A stretch of 64,000 nt of DNA from Deminuibacter soli (GTDB taxonomy: Bacteria > Bacteroidota > Bacteroidia > Chitinophagales > Chitinophagaceae): contig NZ_QTJU01000001.1 of the NCBI RefSeq assembly GCF_003412455.1, positions 620,001 through 684,000 of the forward strand, given 5' to 3'. A program made the position numbers and the translations under genes. Below the pieces are notes generated by a model. It ran no database searches. It worked only from the letters and a program-made list of their open reading frames with translations, and was not told the origin of the DNA. Positions 25,001 through 31,326 of this stretch are shown here, piece after piece (positions within the stretch are counted from its first letter, which is position 1; each line of letters starts with the position of its first letter).

Positions 25001-25442
25001 TACGGGCAATGCCTTCGCGTATCTGCCTGCGCAGGTCGTTGTGGTTGCCGTTAAAAAACAGGATCACCTTATTGTTCACCAGTTTGGTCATGCCACCGGC
25101 ATTCTGCCAGTCAAGGTCAATCCCGATATTGCTGGTTTTGTAATCGTCGTAAGTATTGTACACGATCAGATTAGCCCTGCGCTGCAGTGAGTACTCAACC
25201 CCGTCTTCAATGGAAGGCAGCTCTTCTTCAGCCACCTGGGCAACAAACTTGCCCAGCTCCAGACCGTCCTGGTTAAAGTAGGAATTGAAATTTTTGGTCT
25301 GGTAAAATTTCCACTTGAACTTTTTATACTGCACCCGGTTCTTACCAAATTCAACAGTATTCACCTGTGCATGTGTAAACAGTGGAAGCAATGCAACGGC
25401 CAATAAAAAGAGCATTCCAACCCTGAAGCGTTTAACTTGCAT
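22002..25442 (-). CDS. Large outer-membrane protein: degenerate peptidase-MA-like domain, TolB-like propeller, C-terminal barrel
   Basis: 1146 residues. Signal peptide 1-25 (ending THAQ). Residues about 28-270 resemble the gluzincin/peptidase-MA layout: a region ending PKWLTDGYVAYVAEPWS fits the downstream W-x-x-(E/D)-G motif, but the helix that should carry HExxH reads RRQIREGIARIL, with both histidines missing. Residues about 290-560 contain PD40/TolB-like propeller repeats (DVFTYRIDNEKVTQITN, DPTFVSF, FASNRPG). A proline/lysine-rich linker (about 660-740) leads into a barrel of about 370 residues ending in ALGLDF, with a terminal aromatic residue. Bacteroidete homologues are often named 'translocation protein TolB', but it is not the Tol-Pal TolB. 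Role unknown; surface or periplasmic scaffold is possible. Confidence 0.75.
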   Translation of the reverse strand: MQVKRFRVGMLFLLAVALLPLFTHAQVNTVEFGKNRVQYKKFKWKFYQTKNFNSYFNQDGLELGKFVAQVAEEELPSIEDGVEYSLQRRANLIVYNTYDDYKTSNIGIDLDWQNAGGMTKLVNNKVILFFNGNHNDLRRQIREGIARILVDNILFGDDIGEIASNQALLDLPKWLTDGYVAYVAEPWSPAKDDELKSIMLSGTYTNFYQFAFDKPLIAGHAFWYYIAERYKKENVSYFLYLARLYKNLNSASQRICKKKFKEVLSDFMTYEEDKYAKDLRQRKNAVKGRLSVVEDVTKKDFFRFAANPNNRDNSYAVVEFKKGIYSVKYVDNLTEEHVLLRYGVRTYNGDINPSYPILAWDGKGSRLLVIYWKDGKINMFVYDVVARIKRFKQEIKGFDQMLDASFMLDANTLLISAVKNGHSDVFTYRIDNEKVTQITNDVYDDLDPTFVSFPNRIGIMFASNRPGPLAVNADTVLPSRNHFNIFLVDINNKSEFKQIAQLTKMKFGDARKPTQYNTNHFTFVTEENGINNRWAGLFSTARDGLDTLYYIGDEVLRNATNKEMDSTLNAWQKSEPDSISYFQIYKDSTYTFPITNYQSSLLESHIAGDKGQVSEVRREGDYKFLYKLRVDSVALGKRNVNARPTDYIKKQMQETRLQNTKEIEQPADKPGNQPKENIFQNEFEDEKPKAGDSTKPAVTPGKAPPAAANPVRGLPQVPGQKAGTLAKARLYKYGYKFSADYLVAGITNNILINRFQPFGGYTQSGPIYLNNGNDVNFTFRVGVSDLMEDIKFVGGFRFGTNLTDKDVFFSFQNLRKRLDWGLTYYRSNTKNFYGGELGYEHMLVTNLYQANISYPFDETKSVRLTAGLRTDRITFRPFDYYSGGYPDPTGLPLTDSLDKTIVSRLEYVYDNSINPAQNIWNGLRYKIYADMFIPVGGDVEKGTKIFNIGFDGRHYLKIYRNFIWATRAAGDFSFGRDRIAYYLGGADGWIGAKFNQANYASFDQNYRYQSLAINMRGYNQNLANGNNAMVINSELRLPVFTTFFNKPINNAFVRNFQLVQFFDFGTAWAGSLSNIGRPTSIFNVNDGNNPITVKIRSGGIGPFAGGYGFGARSTLLGYFLKIDAGWPMKGVFRGSPIWYFALGLDF

Positions 25443-25508
25443 ATCCGATCTTTAAGAATTTTAAAATTAGCATAATTACTTGTAATAGAAGACGCAAAAA
25501 ATACAGTT

Positions 25509-26147
25509 ATGATTAAGGTTGAGTTTTTTACATTCAGTCCTTTCCAGGAAAATACATACGTATTATCCAACGAAAAGGGTGAAGCTATTATTATAGATCC
25601 CGGATGTTACTTTTCCGCTGAACAGGACACAATAAAAAATCATGTACTGCGCGCAGGACTTACGCCGGTTCAGCTGCTGCTCACCCATTGCCACCTGGAT
25701 CATGTATTTGGCCTGCGCTGGGCCGCAGAACAATATAAGCTAATTCCCTGGCTGCACCCAGACGAACATCCGCTATTACAGCGCGCACCCGAATCGGGCC
25801 TCAAATTCGGGCTGGGCTTCAGCGGGTACACCGGCCCTGTAAACTACCTCACCCCCGGCGAAACCATCACACTGGGCACCGATACATTCACCATCATTGC
25901 CGCACCGGGCCATTCACCGGGACACGTGTGTTTTTATTGTGCAGCCCAGCATTTTGTCATCGGCGGCGATGTATTGTTCAGGGAAAGCATTGGCCGTACC
26001 GATTTACCCGGCGGAAATCTCGACCAGTTGCTGAACAACATACGCACCCAACTGTTTACATTGCCCGAAGAAACAGTGGTATACCCGGGTCATGGCCCGT
26101 CTACCACCATTGGTCATGAAAAAAAATACAACCCTTATCTGCAGTAA
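25509..26147 (+). CDS. Glyoxalase II-like metallo-beta-lactamase-fold hydrolase
   Basis: 212 residues. Metal ligands are visible: THCHLDH (H60, H62, D64, H65), the APGHSPGH histidine, the GGDVLF aspartate, and the final PGHGPSTT histidine. Length and motifs match the YcbL/glyoxalase II-like branch that hydrolyses thioesters such as S-lactoylglutathione or related small thiols. A substrate-binding C-terminal helical domain of true glyoxalase II is absent. The gene is divergent from the barrel protein gene across 66 bases. Confidence 0.9.
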   Translation: MIKVEFFTFSPFQENTYVLSNEKGEAIIIDPGCYFSAEQDTIKNHVLRAGLTPVQLLLTHCHLDHVFGLRWAAEQYKLIPWLHPDEHPLLQRAPESGLKFGLGFSGYTGPVNYLTPGETITLGTDTFTIIAAPGHSPGHVCFYCAAQHFVIGGDVLFRESIGRTDLPGGNLDQLLNNIRTQLFTLPEETVVYPGHGPSTTIGHEKKYNPYLQ

Positions 26148-26226
26148 GGAAATAACAATAGCATCATTTATCCTTTACTTTGCGCCCCGATAAGATCTGT
26201 ATTTTTCAACCATTAAATAAATCCAT

Positions 26227-26517
26227 ATGCCAACTTACGCTAACCTGCAATTGAACAGGTTTTACCTGGTGCAGGAAAATGAAAACGAAGAACTCCAATT
26301 GGTGCAGCCTGTTATGGAAACGGCCAATGCAGTGCTGGTATTTTTGCACAGTGATAACGCCCATACCAGTTTCTGGCGCAAAAAGAACGCTCCCCTGCTC
26401 GAAATAGCAGATGAACTAAGCGATGAGCAGATTACAGAATATGAAACTGTTTTTGCTACAGGCGGCGAGGTATACGAAATAACCGAAGAAGAGGAAGAAG
26501 ACTGGGACGAACAGTAA
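26227..26517 (+). CDS. Small acidic cytoplasmic protein of unknown function
   Basis: 96 residues with no signal peptide or membrane segment. The first part alternates hydrophobic and polar residues (LQLNRFYLVQENENEELQL) and suggests a small beta-rich fold; the last 12 residues are almost entirely acidic (EEEEEDWDEQ). I recognise no family. It is 80 bases after the hydrolase gene; TTACTTTG at 26175-26182 could be a -7 element. A strong terminator follows, so it is likely its own short transcript. Codon use and frame are consistent with a real gene. Confidence 0.7.
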   Translation: MPTYANLQLNRFYLVQENENEELQLVQPVMETANAVLVFLHSDNAHTSFWRKKNAPLLEIADELSDEQITEYETVFATGGEVYEITEEEEEDWDEQ

Positions 26518-26536
26518 TCCATTTTCGCAACTACAT

Positions 26537-26573
26537 AAAAAACGCCTGGCGGTATACCTGCCAGGCGTTTTTG
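26537..26573. terminator. Bidirectional terminator
   Basis: 11-bp perfect stem (arms 26540-26550 and 26560-26570, AAACGCCTGGC/GCCAGGCGTTT) with T runs on both strands. It serves the small acidic protein gene and the convergent gene at 26593. Confidence 0.9.
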
Positions 26574-26592
26574 TTAGCTGCTGTGCCACTGT

Positions 26593-28752
26593 TTATTCTG
26601 TTCCGGCTGCATCGTCTTCTCTTTCTTCCAGCTTTTTATAAGCCATAATAAATACTGCACCGAGGTTTTTGTGCGGCGGCACATAATCAGAGAACATTTC
26701 GTTGCCCTTGAATATTTTGGAGAAATTACCCCACAATGCAGGCCAGTTCAGGTCTTTGCCTTCGCGCATGTTTTCGAGCAGTACGCTTATCATGGGCTGG
26801 TTAATTAAACCACTGCCGGTTTGTTTGGAGGAAATGATCTGCGAATACGGGCAAATACCCAATACCCTGCTCAGGCTCTGGTAACCGCCGCAGCTGCCCA
26901 GCAATATAACTTTGGCAGAAGAAGCCAGCTGATCGATGGTTGAATTGAGGTAATAACTGTGCCCGCGGTGAATTACTACCGTAGGCAGCAGGTTATGCTC
27001 CTGCAGGTAATTGCTCAGTGTGCTTTGTGCCTTGGCATCCAGGCCCTGTTTTTCATCCAGCGGGCGGTTGGCGTAAATGGTAACCGGCACACCACGGGTT
27101 GAGCTGAATGCAACCCACTCAGGGTTGGAAGTCATTTTCCAGTTGCCGTTGCTCATGCTGTTTACAAAAGCATTGAATACGGTGTTGCCATCTTTGTCCC
27201 CATAAAAAAACTGCTGCACCACAATGCGGCCCGATGTATCGCGCAGGGCCTTGTTGGGCATAAAGTATACGGGCGGTATACCCAGCGTAGCTGCAACGTC
27301 GATGTTGTTGGCGGGATCCATCGATAAAAACAAGGTGTTGAGCATGCCGTAAATATTGGTACCGCGTTTATTGCCGGTGCGTTTTGCTTCCTGCAGGTTG
27401 TACTGCACTTCGTTTAACACCAGTTGCTGCAGTTCTTTGTCTTCAATGCTGGCGTAGCTGTTGGCCACATCTACCGCATCTTCCAGGCTATTGGTTTTAT
27501 CCAGTCCACGCACAAAGGCTTTCATCAGCAACTCCGCGTTCGACTTCTCCATTGTTTTCAGGAAATTATCGAGCGTGTTGTAGTTGGCAGCCATTTTAAT
27601 CCATTTCTTGAAATGATCAAACTGCACCCGCATCAGCAGGGAATCGCCGCGGGCCGGTTTCATTTTCTGGAAAATGAAAGGATATACACCATGGGTATAA
27701 CTGGAGGTATAAATTTCTTCTTCACCCAGTACAGCCAGGTAGTATAACTCTTCGGGCGTTAAAGGTTCTATCTTCCTGAAACGGACACCATCGGGTGCTT
27801 CGTGCAATCCATTGATTTCATTGATGAATACCTCAACACCTTTCTGGCGCAGCTTTTCGGTAAGCGTATGTTTTACCAGCGGTGTATCGCGCTGGCGCAT
27901 GCGGGTGGCGTATTCAATCTCGGTTTTTACCAGCAGTTTGTAATAACGCACACTGTCCTCCATTACCGAATCAATGGCTTCAAAGCTTATTTTGTTGCGG
28001 TACAGGTTGTCGAGGAAGGGGAAATACTGTCGGCCTGCCTTGGTACGCGCCATTTTACCAATGATCTTAGCGAGCGGATTTTCACTGGCACAAATGCGGT
28101 TACCCAGTTTATTGGGTGCTGCTGCATAGTTGTACAGCTCTTCCTGGTTGCGGCGGGCTGCTACAGCAATAAGCGTATCGGTGTAAGGAAAGTCGGGATT
28201 GCGGTTGAGTATGGGCAAAATGCGTTCGGGATGCAGCTGGCATTCTTTTAAAATCAGCTGGTCTTTCGAATCTTTCTGCCCTGCGTTATTTAAAAAGGGG
28301 AAGCTGCGCAGCAGTATGCCACCTGTTTCCAGGCTGTTTTGTTTTACCACAGGGGTAATAGCCTGGCCTTCGCGCTCCAGCTGCATGGCATCTTTATACG
28401 CCTGCAGCATAGCGGGGAAGTCGCCTATTTTTACTGAATGCGTTTGCATGGCGCCTGCAAAACCGTTCAGTACATCGTTCAGGCCACGGAGGTATTTTAT
28501 CTTATTGTTGGTATCAAGTGTTGAATCGAGCTCTACCGCGTTCTGAAACGAATCTACCCCGCCGGTTACCTCGTCTGAACTGTGTGTATTGTCTGTTCCG
28601 CTTTGCAGCTGCACAATCCTTTGCTGCCCCCTGTCAATATCATCATGAAACTTTTTACGCATCAATGGTATCTCGGGCATCTGAACGGCCTGCTGTGCAA
28701 AGGCTGCGGCCGATACGGACAGCACTGCCAGCAGGAAGTATAATTTCTTCAT
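26593..28752 (-). CDS. Exported protein with a possible caspase-like (clan CD) C-terminal domain
   Basis: 719 residues from the ATG at 28752 (MKKLYFLLAVLS); a second ATG six bases upstream is equally possible. Signal peptide about 1-20 (AFAQ). Residues about 25-470 are mainly helical with no family I recognise. The region from about 490 shows alternating strands: VVQQFFYGDKDG, VTIYANRP, TVVIHRGHS (H595, H598), AKVILLGSCGG (C621) and SQIISSKQTGS. A hydrophobic strand ending in an H-x-G-H cluster, then a second hydrophobic strand ending in G-S-C-G-G, is the layout of clan CD cysteine peptidases (caspase, gingipain, CHAT). The assignment is inference; the His-Cys spacing of 23-26 residues is short. 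Confidence 0.6.
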   Translation of the reverse strand: MKKLYFLLAVLSVSAAAFAQQAVQMPEIPLMRKKFHDDIDRGQQRIVQLQSGTDNTHSSDEVTGGVDSFQNAVELDSTLDTNNKIKYLRGLNDVLNGFAGAMQTHSVKIGDFPAMLQAYKDAMQLEREGQAITPVVKQNSLETGGILLRSFPFLNNAGQKDSKDQLILKECQLHPERILPILNRNPDFPYTDTLIAVAARRNQEELYNYAAAPNKLGNRICASENPLAKIIGKMARTKAGRQYFPFLDNLYRNKISFEAIDSVMEDSVRYYKLLVKTEIEYATRMRQRDTPLVKHTLTEKLRQKGVEVFINEINGLHEAPDGVRFRKIEPLTPEELYYLAVLGEEEIYTSSYTHGVYPFIFQKMKPARGDSLLMRVQFDHFKKWIKMAANYNTLDNFLKTMEKSNAELLMKAFVRGLDKTNSLEDAVDVANSYASIEDKELQQLVLNEVQYNLQEAKRTGNKRGTNIYGMLNTLFLSMDPANNIDVAATLGIPPVYFMPNKALRDTSGRIVVQQFFYGDKDGNTVFNAFVNSMSNGNWKMTSNPEWVAFSSTRGVPVTIYANRPLDEKQGLDAKAQSTLSNYLQEHNLLPTVVIHRGHSYYLNSTIDQLASSAKVILLGSCGGYQSLSRVLGICPYSQIISSKQTGSGLINQPMISVLLENMREGKDLNWPALWGNFSKIFKGNEMFSDYVPPHKNLGAVFIMAYKKLEEREDDAAGTE

Positions 28753-28911
28753 TCTCATTATATAATGTACCTTACTATGCAAATGTATAGCCAAAGCTAT
28801 ACCAATGTTACCGGGTGTAATTTATGCAAAGGTATACCCTTAACAATTACATAATCCTGTATTCTAATGCATTAGGCTTCGTAAAATTATTTTTGTGTAA
28901 ACATATTGTTA

Positions 28912-29589
28912 ATGGAAACAAAGGGTAAGAAAGTTTTAATAGCTGATGATGAGCCGGATATACTCGAAATAATCGGGTACAATCTTACCAGGGAAGGGTA
29001 CGAAATATATACTGCCAAAGATGGTGATGAGGCTTTGCAGAAAGCCAAACAGCTTAGTCCAGATCTCATTGTTCTCGATATAATGATGCCCCGCAAAACA
29101 GGGGTGGAAGTTTGCCAAACGCTGCGCGCGCAGCCGGCCTTCCAGGATACACTGATCATTTTTTTAACCGCACTCAGCGACGAGGCTTCACATATCAAGG
29201 GACTGGAAACAGGCGCCGATGATTATGTAAACAAGCCCATTAGCCCCAAAGTGCTGGTAAGCCGTGTTAATGCACTGTTCCGCCGCCACAACAAGGAAGA
29301 TGAGAAAACGCTGAAAGTAGGCAATATCAGCATCGATCCTATTAAATTTGTGGTGATGGTTGACAATGAAGAAGTAACCCTTGCCAAAAAAGAATTTGAA
29401 TTGCTGTACCTGCTGGCATCACGCCCCGGCCGTGTATTTCTGCGCAATGAAATTCTGAGCCAGGTATGGGGTACAGATGTGATTGTGGGCGACCGCACCA
29501 TTGATGTACACATCCGGAAAATAAGGCAAAAGCTGGGTATTGACTGCATTACAACCGTTAAAGGCGTAGGTTACAAGTTCGAGATTTAG
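28912..29589 (+). CDS. OmpR/PhoB-type response regulator
   Basis: 225 residues from the ATG at 28912 (METKGKKVLIADDEPD). Receiver domain about 7-120: acidic DDE (12-14), phospho-acceptor D56 in LIVLDIMMP, and ADDYVNKPI. Winged-helix Trans_reg_C domain about 130-225 with RNEILSQVWG, DRTIDVHIRKIRQKLG and TVKGVGYKFEI. The kinase gene starts 5 bases downstream. Its domain pair and the nearby PhoU-like/Pit genes point to phosphate control, but the closest relatives in Bacteroidota include RprY-type regulators, so the name PhoB is not certain. Confidence 0.93.
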   Translation: METKGKKVLIADDEPDILEIIGYNLTREGYEIYTAKDGDEALQKAKQLSPDLIVLDIMMPRKTGVEVCQTLRAQPAFQDTLIIFLTALSDEASHIKGLETGADDYVNKPISPKVLVSRVNALFRRHNKEDEKTLKVGNISIDPIKFVVMVDNEEVTLAKKEFELLYLLASRPGRVFLRNEILSQVWGTDVIVGDRTIDVHIRKIRQKLGIDCITTVKGVGYKFEI

Positions 29590-29594
29590 GAGGC

Positions 29595-30644
29595 ATGCTT
29601 ACAACCAAGAATTTTTCCCCGAACCAGCTGTCTGCGTTAACAGCTTTGATATTGTCTATTCCCATAGGCCTGGTATTCGTATTTATTATACCCGCGCTGT
29701 GGCTGTCGCTGGTAGCGTTTGTGGTATTGTATATCGGCAGTTACCTGCTTATCCGTTTTGTGCTGGAATGGTTTATTTACCGGAAGATAAAACTCATTTA
29801 CAAATTCATTTACCAAACCAAGGCTTCGAAAAAGGAGGAGATGTACTACAAATACATCCTGCCCCAGAAAAGCATTGACGAGGTAAGGGAAGATGTGGAA
29901 AAATGGGCAGAGCAGCGCAAGGAAGAAATTGAAACCCTCAAATTCAACGAAGCCTACCGCAAGGAGTTTCTGCAAAACCTTGCACACGAGTTTAAAACCC
30001 CCATTTTCGCCATCCAGGGTTATGTGGATACCCTGCTGGGCGGCGCCATGGAAAACCCTGCCATTAACCAGAAATTCCTCGAAAATACTTCCCGCAATGT
30101 TGACCGCATGGTGAACCTGGTAAACGACCTCGACGAAATATCCAAACTGGAAAGCGGTGAACAGCCGCTGTACAAGCAGAATTTCGTGATACAGGAGGTG
30201 ATCAGGGAAGTGTATGAATCGCTGTCTATTAAAAGCAATGCGCGCCAGATAAAATGCACCATCAAAAAAGGCTGCGAACAACCGGTAACGGTTTTTGCTG
30301 ATAAAGAAAAAATACGCCAGGTATTGCTGAACCTTGTTGAAAATGCCATCAAATACGGCAAACAGGGTGGCCATATTGTAGCCAGCGTATACAATACGGA
30401 CGAGAAGCACGTTTTAATTGAAATAAGCGACGATGGCACCGGCATCGGCGAAGAACACCTTCCCCGCATTTTCGAACGCTTTTACCGCACCGACAGGGGC
30501 CGCAGTCGCGATGTAGGCGGCACAGGACTTGGCCTCGCCATTTGCAAACACATTATTGAAGCCCATAACCAGGTAATGCACGTACGCAGCAAGCTGGATA
30601 TTGGCACCACGCTTGGGTTTACGTTGGATACGAGGAAGGACTAA
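29595..30644 (+). CDS. PhoR-like sensor histidine kinase
   Basis: 349 residues. Two adjacent transmembrane segments at about 14-37 and 38-60 leave almost no periplasmic loop, so the kinase probably does not sense an external ligand directly. A basic juxtamembrane region is followed by a coiled stretch (about 95-120). The HisKA H box is LAHEFKTPIF (H131), and the HATPase has NLVENAIKYG, DDGTGIG, FERFYR and GGTGLGLAI. AGGAGG just before the start (29587-29592) is an unusually good Shine-Dalgarno sequence for this phylum. A phosphate transporter with a PhoU-like protein 4.5 kb away could supply the signal (inference). Confidence 0.93.
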   Translation: MLTTKNFSPNQLSALTALILSIPIGLVFVFIIPALWLSLVAFVVLYIGSYLLIRFVLEWFIYRKIKLIYKFIYQTKASKKEEMYYKYILPQKSIDEVREDVEKWAEQRKEEIETLKFNEAYRKEFLQNLAHEFKTPIFAIQGYVDTLLGGAMENPAINQKFLENTSRNVDRMVNLVNDLDEISKLESGEQPLYKQNFVIQEVIREVYESLSIKSNARQIKCTIKKGCEQPVTVFADKEKIRQVLLNLVENAIKYGKQGGHIVASVYNTDEKHVLIEISDDGTGIGEEHLPRIFERFYRTDRGRSRDVGGTGLGLAICKHIIEAHNQVMHVRSKLDIGTTLGFTLDTRKD

Positions 30645-30646
30645 GG

Positions 30647-30710
30647 GAGTGGTGAGTGGGCGGTGGTGAGTTGGATCACTGGTGAATAGTGACTAGGCAA
30701 TAGTGAATAA
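30647..30710 (+). repeat. GTGAGT/GTGAATAGT low-complexity repeat
   Basis: Starts 3 bases after the kinase stop: GTGAGTGGG, GTGAGTTGG, GTGAATAGTG and AATAGTGAATAA words follow each other. The same words occur at 41154-41305 and 47999-48172. Here only the forward half is present, without an inverted partner. Confidence 0.6.
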
Positions 30711-30722
30711 TTCAGGGCGCCC

Positions 30723-30750
30723 ACGGCTGTGTCCTCACAGCCGTTCTTAT
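30723..30750 (+). terminator. Hairpin, probable weak terminator of the kinase operon
   Basis: Perfect 9-bp stem ACGGCTGTG / CACAGCCGT with a TCCT loop, followed by TCTTATT, which is a poor T run. Between this and 31071 I see a second plus-strand stem GGCCAT/ATGGCC ending in TTTTTT (about 30798-30835) and no other gene on the plus strand. Confidence 0.45.
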
Positions 30751-30907
30751 TGGGATGAAGAAGCTGGCTTTGCATGAAACTTTCGCCTGAATGTGGCCAT
30801 TGACTTGCGGTTCGGGAAGCTGCGATGGCCTTTTTTCCTCAAACGTTTTTTGTGGTGCAGTTTGCGATGTGGACATTTGCGAGATGCCCGGGAAGCCTGC
30901 GGAACTG

Positions 30908-31054
30908 CTATGAAAACAGGTAATTCATCATCGGCGGCAATAATAGTTCAGGCTCGGGTGTTGGCACTTCTTCTTCACCTTTTTCAATAATCTCATTACT
31001 GATGGTTTCAATGGTGGTTGGTGCAACTACGGTTACTTCGTGTTTTGGCAGCAT
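30908..31054 (-). CDS. Possible small protein, 48 residues
   Basis: ATG at 31054, TAG at 30908. The peptide starts MLPKHEVTVVAPTTIETI and is acidic and proline-rich near the end (EKGEEEVPTPEPELLLPP). It has no signal or membrane segment. The codon choice is compatible with coding sequence, and the composition is unlike the random antisense frames around it. An intrinsic terminator sits 18 bases upstream of the start (31073-31098), so expression would need readthrough, attenuation or an unseen promoter. No family is recognised. Confidence 0.35.
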   Translation of the reverse strand: MLPKHEVTVVAPTTIETISNEIIEKGEEEVPTPEPELLLPPMMNYLFS

Positions 31055-31072
31055 TTTCTAATGCCCCAAAAC

Positions 31073-31098
31073 AAAAAAGCCCCGATGAAAATCGAGGC
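31073..31098 (-). terminator. Minus-strand terminator or attenuator ahead of the small ORF
   Basis: 8-bp stem (arms 31079-31086 and 31091-31098) with a TTTC loop and TTTTTT tail on the minus strand. One pair is G-U in minus-strand RNA and C-A on the plus strand, so it works only for minus transcripts. The next minus-strand gene upstream already ends at its own terminator (31262-31290), so a short separate transcript of about 150 bases probably ends here. Confidence 0.6.
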
Positions 31099-31261
31099 CG
31101 ACTGGCATGAGAAAATCTACTGTACTGTGTTATTTGTTCTTGCTATGAACCAAACTGCGCTACAAAATTGGGGTTGCAACATGAACTTAATGTGAACGCA
31201 ATGCAACCAAAACATTAAGAAAAACAGCCGGCCGCTTTTGATATATGGCTGGTTATCAAAT
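31099..31261 (-). ncRNA. Candidate small RNA between two minus-strand terminators
   Basis: A 160-base stretch bounded by two minus-strand terminators with no good ORF (longest minus ORF is 32 codons). It contains an inverted repeat GGTTGCA/TGCAACC at 31172-31178 and 31202-31208. No -7/-33 pair could be fixed. The idea rests only on the terminator placement. Confidence 0.2.
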
Positions 31262-31290
31262 AAAAAAGCCCGCTGCATAATGCAACGGGC
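31262..31290 (-). terminator. Terminator of the Oar-like TonB receptor gene
   Basis: 10-bp stem (arms 31268-31277 and 31281-31290; one G-U pair in minus-strand RNA) with a TTA loop, followed by TTTTTT. Confidence 0.85.
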
Positions 31291-31326
31291 CTTAAATTAT
31301 ACCTATAGCTCTCGAATGCTGATTAA

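Noticed and set aside
28795-28911. Pho-box array ahead of the PhoB/PhoR-like operon
   Set aside because: TTA words are present but spaced 7 or irregular bases apart, not 11, so autoregulation by the same site type is not supported.
29637-30410. 257-codon minus-strand frame opposite the PhoR-like kinase
   Set aside because: The plus-strand kinase motifs are unambiguous; the antisense peptide is a shadow rich in F, Y and V.
30793-30990. 65-codon plus-strand ORF after the kinase operon
   Set aside because: It runs through a hairpin with a T6 run, overlaps the better minus-strand small ORF, and has no protein-like pattern.
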